From contig NZ_LR743509.1 of assembly GCF_902712875.1 (NCBI RefSeq), positions 3,362,001 to 3,426,000 of the forward strand: a stretch of DNA of 64,000 nt. The letters are read 5' to 3'. Source of the DNA: Hyphomicrobium sp. ghe19 (GTDB taxonomy: Bacteria > Pseudomonadota > Alphaproteobacteria > Rhizobiales > Hyphomicrobiaceae). This document shows positions 35,509-45,079 of the stretch, one piece after another (within the stretch, counting starts at the first letter, position 1; each line of letters opens with the position of its first letter). Below the pieces are notes generated by a model. It worked only from the letters and a program-made list of their open reading frames with translations. It was not told the origin of the DNA and ran no database searches. The translations under genes were made by a program, and so were the position numbers.

Positions 35509-36834
35509 TCACCCGTTGTAAGTGATCCGCCAGATACGGCCAGCCGCGTCGTCGCTGACGTAAAGCGCGCCATCGGGTCCGACCGCAAGTCCTGTCGGAC
35601 GATGCTCGGTTCCTGTTTTATCTCCGTCGCGGAAACCGTCGGCAAAGATGCTGTAAGGGCCCGCTGCTTTGCCGCTCTCGAGCGGCTGAAACACGATGTT
35701 ATAGCCTTCCTGGGGCCCGGAGGAGCGATTCCAGGAACCATGAAAGGCGATGAAAGCCCCGCCGCGATAGGTTTCCGGAAACGCCTTCCCTTTGTAGATC
35801 GTGAGATCGTTCGGCGCCCAATGTCCGGGAAATGCAGCGATGGGCGGAAGCTTTTCGGCGCATCGGCCTACGGCCTTGCCACCGTCGCCGCCGTACTCGG
35901 GCGCGAGAACGTTTTTTTGCTGAATGGCGTCGTAATAGCAGTAGGGCCAGCCGTAGTCGCCGCCTTCTTGAAGCGCGACGAGGACTTCAGCCGGCTGATC
36001 CGTACCTTGCTTCGAGGAATACAGCTTCGGCCAGTTCTCGTAGAGCTGATCGCGGCCGTGTTGGGTCGCGAATATCCGGCCTGCGTCGTCGAAGTCGATG
36101 CCTGCGGCATTGCGAAGTCCGGTCGCGTAACGCTCGGCTGGCGAGAAGACCTGTCCTGTTTTGTTTGCGTCGAAGCGCCAGATTCCGGCGTGCGTTTTCA
36201 GTTCTTCGCAGGGATCGATGCCCGGCGATTCTTCTGCGCGATTATCTTGCTGGCAGGAATTCGTTGCCGAGCCGAGATCGACGAAGAGGTTGCCTTTCGG
36301 ATCGATCGAGAATGGCCGGGATTTATGATCCCCGTTGACCGGGATATCGGACACGACCGTTTCGGGTTTGCCCTTGGGTGCGATGTCGCCGGGCGCGAGA
36401 TCGTAGCGAACGATTTTATCGCCGAGGTCTACGAAGAGGCCATTTTTATAGATGGCGATGCCGGTCCCCCCGCCGTCCGCCGGTCCGAACCGTTCGATGA
36501 TGTCGGCATGGCCGTCGCCTTTGCTGTCTTTCAAGGCGAGCAATGAGCCGTCAGGGGACGGTTTGCGGTTGCGATTGTTGACGTAGACAGTGCCGTCGGG
36601 CGCGACGGCCATGTGACGCGGTGCGCCGACGTGGTCTGCAAAGATCGTGGCGCAGAAACCTTTCGGCAACGTGAGGCCTGCATTACCGTCGCAGGACTTC
36701 GCATCGGCTGGGTGAGCGCGACTTTCGATCGGCAGATGCATGAGGGCGAAGAAAGCGAACGGGAGGACGAGAGCTTTCGCGGTCAAGCCGCTGGCCAGTT
36801 TCCTGGCGACGCCAGCGCTTTGCAAGTCAGCCAT
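35509..36834 (-). CDS. PQQ-type sugar (glucose/sorbosone) dehydrogenase
   Basis: A 441-residue exported protein of the glucose/sorbosone dehydrogenase family, a six-bladed propeller that oxidises sugars or aldehydes with PQQ in the periplasm. The ATG at 36834 has GGAG upstream; a GTG five codons earlier is the alternative. Motifs: a signal-peptide helix (LVLPFAFFALMHLP), PRHMAVAPDGTVYV, GTGIAIYKNGLF, DHKSRPFSIDPKGNLFVDLG, YATGLRNAAGIDFD, GGDYGWPYCYYD and EHRPTGLAVGPDGALYVSDD. It precedes hpnA by 34 bp in the same direction, so it is probably the first gene of the hopanoid operon, although no role there is known. Confidence 0.85.
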   Translation of the reverse strand: MADLQSAGVARKLASGLTAKALVLPFAFFALMHLPIESRAHPADAKSCDGNAGLTLPKGFCATIFADHVGAPRHMAVAPDGTVYVNNRNRKPSPDGSLLALKDSKGDGHADIIERFGPADGGGTGIAIYKNGLFVDLGDKIVRYDLAPGDIAPKGKPETVVSDIPVNGDHKSRPFSIDPKGNLFVDLGSATNSCQQDNRAEESPGIDPCEELKTHAGIWRFDANKTGQVFSPAERYATGLRNAAGIDFDDAGRIFATQHGRDQLYENWPKLYSSKQGTDQPAEVLVALQEGGDYGWPYCYYDAIQQKNVLAPEYGGDGGKAVGRCAEKLPPIAAFPGHWAPNDLTIYKGKAFPETYRGGAFIAFHGSWNRSSGPQEGYNIVFQPLESGKAAGPYSIFADGFRDGDKTGTEHRPTGLAVGPDGALYVSDDAAGRIWRITYNG

Positions 36835-36967
36835 CGAAGAACTCCGCACAATGTAATCTCCACCAGATGATTGCGCTCACGGGAACGGCTTGAGCATGCT
36901 CGGTTGCCGAGCGTTCGCGGACGCCAGCTACAGGACCGCAGGCGTGACGACAACCCCGTGCCGCGGA

Positions 36968-37567
36968 TTAGTTTTCCGCGGCCGCTAGTCCACTTATCGC
37001 CATGGCGGCGACAGCGTGGAGATCGGCGCGCGCAGCTCCGCCGGCCGCTTGCACGGCCATGCCTTGCAGGACCGTCATAACGTAACGCGCAAGACTTTCA
37101 GGTTCGAACCGTCGCTCAAGGTCACCTTCGGCCTTGGCGCGTTCGAAACGCTGGCGAAGTTCCTGTTCTGCCAGGGACCGGCGCTGGCAGAGTTCTTTCT
37201 TGATCGATTCAGCAGCGTCGCCGCACGAGAGCGCGCCCTGCACAGCGAGGCATCCCGGCGGATTGGCCGGGTCAGTCAAACTGTCAGCAGCGGATTTTAG
37301 CAGGCGCTCAACCACCGCTTTCGCGGTCGGCTCGGCGAGAGCCTCGCGGTGCACGGCGCCTGGGCCCTTTTCGGCGTAGCGATCGAGAGCCCGCCGAAAT
37401 AGCTCCTCCTTGTTCCCAAATGCCGCATAGAGGCTCGGGCGGTTGATGCCCATCGCTTCCGTCAAATCGGAAAGCGACGTTCCTTCGTAACCGCGCTCCC
37501 AAAACACATGGAGGGCCTTGTCCAGCACTTGCTCCTTGTCGAATTCCCGTGGGCGGCCTTTTTGCAC
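36968..37567 (-). CDS. TetR-family repressor, probably of the adjacent RND efflux operon
   Basis: A 199-residue regulator. I chose the GTG at 37567, which follows gggagaga and begins KGRPREFDKEQVLDKALHVF; starting at 37624 adds a 19-residue tail not seen in the family. The N-terminal helix-turn-helix is clear (GYEGTSLSDLTEAMGINRPSLYAAFGNKEELF) and a C-terminal ligand domain follows. The gene diverges from the mexA-like gene, and an inverted repeat lies in the gap. Confidence 0.88.
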   Translation of the reverse strand: MQKGRPREFDKEQVLDKALHVFWERGYEGTSLSDLTEAMGINRPSLYAAFGNKEELFRRALDRYAEKGPGAVHREALAEPTAKAVVERLLKSAADSLTDPANPPGCLAVQGALSCGDAAESIKKELCQRRSLAEQELRQRFERAKAEGDLERRFEPESLARYVMTVLQGMAVQAAGGAARADLHAVAAMAISGLAAAEN

Positions 37568-37639
37568 CGCTTCTCTCCCAGTGTTCGTTCTTTCCGTCTT
37601 ACACCTGTACATTTTCATACTCATCGATACAGATATCAG

Positions 37640-37692
37640 TTGACAGCCCCGATCGCCACCCTATATCGGTACCACTCAGTACATATATAGGG
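37640..37692 (+). promoter_or_regulatory. Promoter with overlapping TetR-type operator
   Basis: TTGACA (37640-37645) and TATATC (37662-37667) are spaced 16 bp, a good sigma-70-type promoter directed at the efflux operon. An inverted repeat CCCTATAT (37659-37666) and ATATAGGG (37685-37692) brackets the -10 and start region. A TetR dimer bound here would block the promoter. That this repressor binds this site is inferred from position only. Confidence 0.6.
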
Positions 37693-37695
37693 AAG

Positions 37696-37929
37696 ATGCG
37701 CATGATGAAAAGCTCCCTCAATAGCGCGACAGCGGTCCTCACGAGATTTGCGGGATGGGTTTCGAGCCGGCGCCCAAACGATGTGTACGACGAGCTTCAT
37801 GTCCCATTTGTTGTATCTGCTTGTGGATACCAATCGCGGCGCGAAGGAGACACTGCGCAAAATCCCGGTCAGTTCGACACATTGCGCGACCGTTGGCCGC
37901 CCGGGCTCAGTCACGACAACTTTTCCTAA
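37696..37929 (+). CDS. Small open reading frame in the efflux leader, doubtful
   Basis: A 77-codon frame starts three bases after the inverted repeat, with agggaag before the ATG. The product starts with MMKSSLNSATAVLTRFAG after two residues and has no recognised family, signal peptide or membrane segment. It may be a short translated leader of the efflux transcript, or noise. Confidence 0.25.
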   Translation: MRMMKSSLNSATAVLTRFAGWVSSRRPNDVYDELHVPFVVSACGYQSRREGDTAQNPGQFDTLRDRWPPGLSHDNFS

Positions 37930-38061
37930 CGGCGAGTAGCGCGAGCGACGCCGCTTAAATGCTCGCCGCGCTCTCGCTTCCACCACACGCTTCACACTCG
38001 CCGCCAGCGACATCGCCGGCGAAATGACGAGAGTTTGCCGCGAACATCCGAGGGGTTGATC

Positions 38062-39270
38062 ATGAGATTTCACGCACCATTCCAGTCCTCAAGAGGTTTG
38101 CTGGCTTCGGCAGCAATCGCGGCGCTACTTGTGACGGCGCACGCTGGCGCGGCCCTTGCCCAGGAGCATGCAGCGGTGCCCGTCTCCGTCGCGACCGTCG
38201 AGCCGCATGAGGTCGACACCTGGGACGAGTTCTCCGGACGGCTCGAAGCGATCGAGCGTGTCGACCTTCGGCCTCGTGTTGCGGGCCAGATCGTTGCTAT
38301 CCATTTCCGCGAAGGCTCGCTGGTGAAGGCGGGCGACGCGCTGGTGACGATCGATCCGGCGCCCTACGCTGCCGAAGTCGAGCGTCTGGAGGGCCTCGTC
38401 GGTGCGGCGCAGGCTCAGGTCGTATTCACGAAGGCGGACGTCGCTCGCGCGCGCCAGATCATCGGCAACGCGCTTTCGGAGCGAGAACTCGATACCCGCG
38501 CGAACGCTTATGACGCTGCTGTCGCCAATCTGAAGAGCGCGCAGGCCGCGCTTCAAACCGCCAAGCTCAACCTCGCGTGGACCGATGTGCGTGCACCCGT
38601 GTCGGGGCGCGTCGGCCGGCACGAGATCACAGTCGGCAACCTCGTCGAAGGCGGCTCCAACGCGCCGATACTGACGACGATCGTATCGGTCAATCCGATT
38701 TACGCGAGCTTCAATGCGGACGAGAACGTCGTTGCCCGCGCATTGGCTACGCTTTCGCCCGAAGCGAACGCAACGGCCCGCATCGAGCAAATCCCAGTGT
38801 CGATGTCGACCGCTGCGAATGAGGGCCAGTGGCGCCGCGGCACGCTCCAGTTGATCGACAACAAGGTCGACGTGGCGAGCGGCACGGTGCGGCTTCGCGC
38901 GACGTTCGAAAACACCGACGGGCTTCTCATCGCCGGTCAATTCGTCCGCGTGCGGATGGCAAAACCGCGTACGGCTCCGATCATTGCGATCTCCGAGCGC
39001 GCCATCGGCACCGATCAAGACAAAAAGTACGTGATCGTCGTCGGCAAGGATAACAAGTCCGCTTATCGCGAGGTCAAACTCGGCGCGATGGCCGACGATC
39101 TTCGCATCGTCACGAGCGGTCTTGCAGCGGGTGACCGCATCATCGTCGCGGGCTTACAGCATGTGAGGCCGGGCGACGAAGTCGCGCCGGAGCCGGTGGC
39201 GATGAATGGGCGTCCGTTGCCAGAAAAACAGGCCGCTGCCGACAAGCCGTCGCCCGCCACACCGCAATAG
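38062..39270 (+). CDS. RND efflux periplasmic adaptor (MexA/AcrA type)
   Basis: A 402-residue adaptor with signal peptide (LASAAIAALLVTAHAGAALA) from the ATG at 38062 (gaggggttgatc before it). The family motifs follow: the lipoyl half VDLRPRVAGQIVAIHFREGSLV, a coiled-coil hairpin near 110-180, LNLAWTDVRAPVSGRVGRHEI, and the barrel region. It has no lipobox cysteine. It bridges the inner-membrane pump downstream (36-bp gap) to an outer-membrane channel not seen here. Confidence 0.93.
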   Translation: MRFHAPFQSSRGLLASAAIAALLVTAHAGAALAQEHAAVPVSVATVEPHEVDTWDEFSGRLEAIERVDLRPRVAGQIVAIHFREGSLVKAGDALVTIDPAPYAAEVERLEGLVGAAQAQVVFTKADVARARQIIGNALSERELDTRANAYDAAVANLKSAQAALQTAKLNLAWTDVRAPVSGRVGRHEITVGNLVEGGSNAPILTTIVSVNPIYASFNADENVVARALATLSPEANATARIEQIPVSMSTAANEGQWRRGTLQLIDNKVDVASGTVRLRATFENTDGLLIAGQFVRVRMAKPRTAPIIAISERAIGTDQDKKYVIVVGKDNKSAYREVKLGAMADDLRIVTSGLAAGDRIIVAGLQHVRPGDEVAPEPVAMNGRPLPEKQAAADKPSPATPQ

Positions 39271-39305
39271 ACTTTCACGCGAGAAGCCAAAGGGCGAGCC
39301 CGCAT

Positions 39306-42300
39306 ATGAACATCTCGAAATTCTTCATCGATCGTCCGATTTTCGCGGGCGTGCTCTCCACCCTGATTTTCCTGGGCGGCCTGTTGGCACTCCCTGCGAT
39401 GCCGATTTCGGAGTATCCGGAAGTCGTGCCGCCGCAGGTCGTCGTGCGGGCGAACTATCCGGGCGCCAACCCTAAAGTTATCGCCGAAACGGTTGCGACG
39501 CCGATCGAGGAGCAGATCAACGGCGTCGAAGGCATGCTCTACATGAGCAGCCAGGCGACGACCGATGGCTTGATGACTCTTACCGTCACGTTCCGGCTCG
39601 GCACCGATCCCGACAAGGCCCAGCAGCTCGTTCAAAACCGCGTCTCTCAGGCCGAACCCCGTTTGCCCGAAGACGTGCGCGCACTCGGCATCACGACGGT
39701 CAAGAGCTCACCTGACCTGACGATGGTCGTGCACTTGCTGTCGCCGAACGACCGCTATGACATGACGTACCTGCGCAATTACGCGGTGATCAACGTCAAA
39801 GACCGGCTTGCGCGCATCAACGGCGTCGGCGATGTGCAGATCTTCGGATCAGGCGACTATTCGATGCGGGTCTGGGTCGATCCGGCGAAGGCCGCCGAAC
39901 TCGGACTTTCGGCAAGCGACATCGTCAATGCGGTCCGCGCCGAAAACGTGCAGGCCGCCGTCGGCGTCGTCGGGTCGTCTCCCTCGCTTCCCAATCTCGA
40001 TTTCCAGCTGTCCGTCAACGCGCAAGGCCGTCTCGCGAGCGAAGATGAATTCGGCGACATCGTCGTCAAGGCCGGCGCGAACAATCAGGTCACGCGCTTG
40101 CGCGATGTCGCGCGCATCGAACTCGGCGCGGCCGACTATTCGCTGCGTTCGCTGCTCAACAACAAGCAGGCCGTCGCGATCCCGATCTTCCAGGCTCCCG
40201 GCTCGAACGCCATTGAGATCTCAGACAACGTCCGCGCGACGATGGCAGAGCTCAAGCAGTACATGCCCGAAGGCGTCGATTACAACATCGTCTATGATCC
40301 GACGCAGTTCGTGCGGGCTTCGATCGAGGCGGTCATTCACACGCTTCTCGAAGCCGTGGCGCTGGTCGTGCTCGTCGTCATCGTCTTCCTGCAGACGTGG
40401 CGCGCGTCGATCATTCCGCTGATCGCGGTGCCGGTTTCGATCGTCGGCACGTTCGCAGTGATGCATGTTTTCGGATTCTCGATCAACGCGCTGACGCTGT
40501 TCGGCCTCGTGCTCGCGATCGGCATCGTGGTCGATGATGCGATCGTCGTCGTCGAGAACGTCGAGCGCAATATCGAGAACGGCTTGGCTCCGCGCGAGGC
40601 GACCATTCAGGCGATGCGCGAGGTTTCTGGACCGATCATCGCCATTGCCCTGGTGCTGGTTGCGGTCTTCGTGCCGCTTGCTCTCATCACCGGTTTGACC
40701 GGGCAGTTCTACAAGCAGTTCGCGCTGACGATCGCGATCTCGACGGTGATATCGGCGATCAACTCGCTGACGCTATCGCCCGCGCTCGCCGCAGTTCTCT
40801 TGAAAGGTCATGACGCGCCCAAGGATCGGCTGACGCGGGGTATGGACTTCGCATTCGGCTGGTTCTTCCGCGGCTTCAACCGCGCGTTCACCAGGGGGTC
40901 GAATGCCTACAGCGGCGGCGTCAAACGCATCCTCTCGCACAAGGCAGCGGCGTTTCTCATTTATCTGGTTCTGATCGGAGCGGCCGGTGCGATGTTCAAG
41001 GCTGTTCCTGGCGGCTTCGTGCCGGGCCAAGACAAGCAATATCTTGTCGGCTTTGCGCAGCTTCCGGACGGCGCCACGCTCGACCGCACCGAAGATGTCA
41101 TTCGGCAGATGGGCGACATCATGCTCAAGACTCCCGGTGTCGAGAATGCCGTGCAGTTTCCCGGCTTGTCGATCAATGGTTTCACCAACAGCTCCAATTC
41201 CGGAATCGTTTTCGCCGGTTTGAAGTCGTTCGAAGACCGTCGCTCACCGGAACTCAGCGGTCCAGCGATCGCGATGAACCTCAATCGGCAATTCGCGGGC
41301 ATCAAAGACGCATTCATCGTGATGTTTCCGCCGCCGCCCGTTCAGGGGCTTGGGACCATCGGCGGATTCAAGCTGCAAGTCGAAGATCGTGCCGGCCTTG
41401 GCTATGACGCCTTGAGCGATGCAATGAACGCATTCACGGGAGCACTCAGCAAGGCGCCCGAGCTCGCCGGTGTTTTCACCTCATATCAGGTGAACGTGCC
41501 ACAGCTTTTCGCTGCGATCGACCGGACGAAGGCGCGTCAGCTCGGCGTGGCGGTGACCGACGTATTCGCGACGATGCAAATCTATCTCGGATCGCTCTAC
41601 GTCAACGACTTCAATAAATTCGGCCGGACGTACTCAGTCCGCGTTCAGGCCGATGCGAAGTATCGTGCGCGTCCCGAGGATATCGGGCTGTTGAAGGTTC
41701 GGTCCAACACCGGCGCCATGATCCAGCTTTCAGCGCTGCTCAACGTGAAGCAGGTCGCGGGGCCCGAGCGCGCCATGCGCTACAACGGCTTCCTGACCGC
41801 CGACGTCAACGGCGGCGCTGCTCCGGGATACTCGTCGGGACAAGCGAAGGCAGCGGTTGAACGCATCGCGGCGCAAGTCTTGCCGAAGGGCATAGGCTTT
41901 GAGTGGACCGAGCTAACGTACCAGGAGATCCTTGCGGGCAATTCCGGCGTTTGGGTATTCCCGCTGTCGATCTTCCTCGTGTTCCTCGTGCTTGCCGCAC
42001 AGTACGAGAGTCTCGTGCTGCCGCTTTCGATCATCATGATCGTGCCGATGGGCCTGCTCGCCGCCATGACGGGCGTGTATCTCTCGCATGGCGACAACAA
42101 CGTGTTCACGCAGATCGGTTTGATCGTTCTTGTCGGGTTGTCCGCGAAGAATGCCATTTTGATCGTCGAGTTTGCGCGCGAGCTCGAACTCGCGGGCCGT
42201 AATCCGGTGCAGGCGGCAATCGAAGCGAGCCGCTTGCGTCTCCGGCCAATCCTGATGACGTCGATGGCGTTCATCATGGGCGTCGTTCCGCTCGTGACCT

Positions 42301-42521
42301 CGATCGGCGCCGGCGCCGAGATGCGCCAAGCCATGGGCATCGCCGTGTTCTCAGGAATGATCGGCGTGACGATCTTCGGCATTTTCCTGACGCCGGTCTT
42401 CTACGTCATCTTGCGAAAACTCAGCGGAAACAAACCTCTCAAGCATACTGGCGAGGTCATCTCGCCAGTCGTCGCGGCGGCCGGATCCCATGGCCACTTG
42501 GCACCGACAGCCGCGGAATAA
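39306..42521 (+). CDS. RND multidrug efflux transporter (AcrB/MexB type, HAE1)
   Basis: A 1071-residue inner-membrane pump of the full family length. N-terminus FIDRPIFAGVLSTLIFLGGL, ATPIEEQINGVEGMLYMSSQ, the proton-relay TM4 segment FGLVLAIGIVVDDAIVVVEN with two Asp, and EASRLRLRPILMTSMAFIMGVVPL near the end. Drug or solvent export driven by protons is expected. No outer-membrane factor (OprM/TolC type) gene follows; an SDR gene comes instead, so the pump probably shares a channel encoded elsewhere. Confidence 0.95.
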   Translation: MNISKFFIDRPIFAGVLSTLIFLGGLLALPAMPISEYPEVVPPQVVVRANYPGANPKVIAETVATPIEEQINGVEGMLYMSSQATTDGLMTLTVTFRLGTDPDKAQQLVQNRVSQAEPRLPEDVRALGITTVKSSPDLTMVVHLLSPNDRYDMTYLRNYAVINVKDRLARINGVGDVQIFGSGDYSMRVWVDPAKAAELGLSASDIVNAVRAENVQAAVGVVGSSPSLPNLDFQLSVNAQGRLASEDEFGDIVVKAGANNQVTRLRDVARIELGAADYSLRSLLNNKQAVAIPIFQAPGSNAIEISDNVRATMAELKQYMPEGVDYNIVYDPTQFVRASIEAVIHTLLEAVALVVLVVIVFLQTWRASIIPLIAVPVSIVGTFAVMHVFGFSINALTLFGLVLAIGIVVDDAIVVVENVERNIENGLAPREATIQAMREVSGPIIAIALVLVAVFVPLALITGLTGQFYKQFALTIAISTVISAINSLTLSPALAAVLLKGHDAPKDRLTRGMDFAFGWFFRGFNRAFTRGSNAYSGGVKRILSHKAAAFLIYLVLIGAAGAMFKAVPGGFVPGQDKQYLVGFAQLPDGATLDRTEDVIRQMGDIMLKTPGVENAVQFPGLSINGFTNSSNSGIVFAGLKSFEDRRSPELSGPAIAMNLNRQFAGIKDAFIVMFPPPPVQGLGTIGGFKLQVEDRAGLGYDALSDAMNAFTGALSKAPELAGVFTSYQVNVPQLFAAIDRTKARQLGVAVTDVFATMQIYLGSLYVNDFNKFGRTYSVRVQADAKYRARPEDIGLLKVRSNTGAMIQLSALLNVKQVAGPERAMRYNGFLTADVNGGAAPGYSSGQAKAAVERIAAQVLPKGIGFEWTELTYQEILAGNSGVWVFPLSIFLVFLVLAAQYESLVLPLSIIMIVPMGLLAAMTGVYLSHGDNNVFTQIGLIVLVGLSAKNAILIVEFARELELAGRNPVQAAIEASRLRLRPILMTSMAFIMGVVPLVTSIGAGAEMRQAMGIAVFSGMIGVTIFGIFLTPVFYVILRKLSGNKPLKHTGEVISPVVAAAGSHGHLAPTAAE

Positions 42522-42571
42522 CACGACCGAACTTGGCGCTTCCCCCCGAAGTCCAAATATGGAGAGAAATA

Positions 42572-43321
42572 ATGTCTAATCTCAAAGGTAAAGTTGCAAT
42601 CGTAACGGGCGCCTCAAAAGGCATCGGCGCCGAAATCGCAAGGGCCCTCGCCGAAGCGGGCGCTGCCGTCACTGTGAACTATGCCTCGAGCAAAGAAGGT
42701 GCCGAAAAGGTCGTCGCCGATATCAAAAGCAAAGGCGGCAAGGCGATCGCTGTCAAAGGCAGCGTCGCAAACGCCGACGACATCAAAAATATATTTGCTG
42801 AAACTAAGAAGGCTTTCGGCTCGCTCGACATCCTCGTCAACAATGCCGGCGTCTATGCGTTTCAGCCACTCGAAGCCGTGACCGACGGCGAGTTTCAACG
42901 GCAATTCAACACGAACGTTCTCGGTACGATACTGGCGGCACAGGAAGCCGCAAAGTATTTCGGTCCTGAAGGCGGCAGCATCATCAATGTCAGTTCCGTT
43001 GTTAGCCTAGCTGCGTTTCCCAACACCGTGGTCTACTCCGCAACCAAGGGCGCGGTCGATGCCGTAACGCGGGTGCTAGCTGCAGAGCTTGGGCCGAAGA
43101 AAATTCGCGTGAACACAATTGCTCCGGGTCTCGTCGAAACTGAAGGCGTGCATACGATGGGAATCCTGGGCACCGACTTCGAGTCACACGCGATTCAGCA
43201 AACGCCGCTGGGACGCGTTGGCCAGCCGGACGACATCGCGAAGGTCGCCGTTTTTCTCGCATCCGACGAGTCCGGCTGGATTACCGGCGACAGACTGACG
43301 GTTTCCGGCGGAGCCCGTTGA
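42572..43321 (+). CDS. SDR-family oxidoreductase in the efflux operon
   Basis: A 249-residue classical short-chain dehydrogenase: GASKGIGAEIA (NAD(P)-binding), NNAG, the catalytic Ser region VSSVVSLAAF, YSATK (Tyr-x-x-x-Lys) and the terminal motif SGWITGDRLTVSGG. The ATG follows ggagagaa, 50 bp after the pump. The gene is noticeably more A/T-rich at third positions than its neighbours (for example gacatcaaaaatatatttgctgaaac), a hint of recent transfer. A link to detoxifying a pump substrate is plausible but unproven. Confidence 0.85.
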   Translation: MSNLKGKVAIVTGASKGIGAEIARALAEAGAAVTVNYASSKEGAEKVVADIKSKGGKAIAVKGSVANADDIKNIFAETKKAFGSLDILVNNAGVYAFQPLEAVTDGEFQRQFNTNVLGTILAAQEAAKYFGPEGGSIINVSSVVSLAAFPNTVVYSATKGAVDAVTRVLAAELGPKKIRVNTIAPGLVETEGVHTMGILGTDFESHAIQQTPLGRVGQPDDIAKVAVFLASDESGWITGDRLTVSGGAR

Positions 43322-43385
43322 CAACGATAGCAGACGCTGCGATGCGTGCCGAATTGATGCCCGTCATCAGACAGAGTCCTAATCG

Positions 43386-44312
43386 ATGCCAGCAGTTATT
43401 CGTGTCAAACATCTTTCCAAGACGTATGCATCGGGATTTACTGCCCTCAAGGACATCAATCTCGAGATAAGTCAGGGCGAGATCTTCGCGCTTCTCGGGC
43501 CCAACGGCGCGGGCAAGACGACGCTGATTGGCTGCATCTGCGGGATCGTCAATCCCACGGCGGGGAAAATCACCGTCGACGGGAAGGATATCGTCGCCGA
43601 TTATCGCGCCGTGCGCGCGATGATCGGCCTCGTGCCGCAGGAACTCGCGACGGACATGTTCGAAACCCCGTGGGCGACGGTCAACTTCAGCCGCGGGCTG
43701 TTCGGTAAGCCGCAGAACCATGCCTATGTCGAGAAGGTGCTGCGCGCGCTTTCGCTTTGGGACAAGAAAGACAGCCGGATCATGACGCTTTCGGGCGGCA
43801 TGAAGCGCCGGCTGTTGATCGCAAAAGCGTTGGCGCACGAACCGCGGATTTTGTTCCTCGACGAGCCTACCGCGGGCGTCGACGTGGAGCTTCGGCGCGA
43901 GATGTGGGAGATCGTGCGGAAGCTTCGCGCGGAAGGCGTGACGATTATCTTGACGACGCATTACATCGAAGAAGCCGAGGAGATGGCCGACCGCGTCGGC
44001 GTCATCGCCAAGGGCGAGATCATTCTCGTCGAAGAAAAGAACGAGCTGATGCGCAAGCTCGGCAAGAAGCAGCTCGTACTCCAGTTGTCCGCCCCGCTGA
44101 CGGAAATACCGGCAGGGCTCGGCGCCTACGATTTGCACCTCGGCGCCGACGGCAACGAGCTGACCTACACCTACGACACGCGGGCCGAGCGGACGGGCAT
44201 CACCGCGCTTCTGAACGACATGCGAGCGGCCGGCGTAACATTCAAAGATCTCTCGACCATGCAAAGCTCGCTCGAAGACATTTTCGTCGATCTCGTGAGG
44301 GAAAAGCGGTGA
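43386..44312 (+). CDS. ABC-2 exporter ATP-binding protein (YadG-like)
   Basis: A 308-residue ATPase: Walker [10 protein letters not shown], the Q-loop region, signature LSGGMKRR, Walker [13 protein letters not shown] and the H-loop TTHYIEE. It resembles the YadG group of the ABC-2 family. The stop overlaps the GTG start of the permease (GTGA). It shows no N-terminal fusion. Substrate unknown. Confidence 0.92.
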   Translation: MPAVIRVKHLSKTYASGFTALKDINLEISQGEIFALLGPNGAGKTTLIGCICGIVNPTAGKITVDGKDIVADYRAVRAMIGLVPQELATDMFETPWATVNFSRGLFGKPQNHAYVEKVLRALSLWDKKDSRIMTLSGGMKRRLLIAKALAHEPRILFLDEPTAGVDVELRREMWEIVRKLRAEGVTIILTTHYIEEAEEMADRVGVIAKGEIILVEEKNELMRKLGKKQLVLQLSAPLTEIPAGLGAYDLHLGADGNELTYTYDTRAERTGITALLNDMRAAGVTFKDLSTMQSSLEDIFVDLVREKR

Positions 44313-45070
44313 ATATCGAGGCTGTCCGCGCAATATACGGTTTCGAGATGTCCCGCTGGGGACGCACACTGATGCAGAGCATCGTCTCGCCGGTGCTCTC
44401 GACGTGTCTTTATTTTATCGTCTTCGGCTCAGCGATCGGTTCACGCATTTCGCAGGTCGATGGAATCGACTACGGAGCGTTCATCGTTCCCGGGCTCGTG
44501 ATGATGCTGCTTTTGACGCAGAGCACGCTCAACGCCTCGTTCGGCATCTACTTCCCGCGCTTCACCGGCACCATATACGAGCATCTGTCGGCTCCGGTCT
44601 CCGCTTTCGAGATCGTTCTCGGATATGTCGGCGCTGCAGCGACGAAATCGGTTATCCTTGGGCTGCTGGTGTTGGTCACGGCAAGCCTCTTCGTGCCGCT
44701 TCGCATTGCGCATCCCTTCTGGATGATCCTATTCCTGCTGCTTACCGCGATAACCTTCAGCATGCTCGGTTTTATCATCGGGATCTGGGCCGACGGGTTT
44801 GAGAAGCTTCAGATCATCCCGCTTCTCGTCATCACGCCCCTGACGTTTCTCGGCGGCACCTTCTATTCGGTCAAGATGCTACCGCCTTTTTGGCAAACCG
44901 TGACGCTCTTCAATCCTGTCGTTTATTTGATCAGCGGCTTTCGCTGGAGCTTCTTTGAAATCTCCGACGTCAATGTTGGCGTGAGCCTTCTGATGACCTC
45001 GTTGTTCCTTGCTGCCTGCATGGCTGTCGCCTGGTGGATCTTCAGGACGGGATACCGTCTCAAGGCGTGA
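44309..45070 (+). CDS. ABC-2 exporter permease (YadH-like)
   Basis: A 253-residue membrane protein starting at the GTG coupled to the ATPase stop. Six predicted helices, with [21 protein letters not shown] near 23-42, [19 protein letters not shown] and [19 protein letters not shown], the ABC-2 signature region. With the ATPase it forms a YadGH-type exporter. Its stop lies 9 bp from that of the convergent aldehyde dehydrogenase. Confidence 0.92.
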   Translation: MNIEAVRAIYGFEMSRWGRTLMQSIVSPVLSTCLYFIVFGSAIGSRISQVDGIDYGAFIVPGLVMMLLLTQSTLNASFGIYFPRFTGTIYEHLSAPVSAFEIVLGYVGAAATKSVILGLLVLVTASLFVPLRIAHPFWMILFLLLTAITFSMLGFIIGIWADGFEKLQIIPLLVITPLTFLGGTFYSVKMLPPFWQTVTLFNPVVYLISGFRWSFFEISDVNVGVSLLMTSLFLAACMAVAWWIFRTGYRLKA

Positions 45071-45079
45071 CCGGGTTCG

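Larger units (their letters stand above)
37568..38061. other. Divergent control region of the TetR and RND operons
   Basis: The 494-bp gap holds a plus-strand promoter with an overlapping inverted repeat (37640-37692) and a small reading frame of doubtful status (37696-37929). The last 130 bp before the adaptor gene show nothing I recognise. Confidence 0.5.

Noticed and set aside
35475..35741. Long N-terminus of HpnA
   Set aside because: It overlaps the upstream dehydrogenase gene and lies outside the conserved Rossmann fold.
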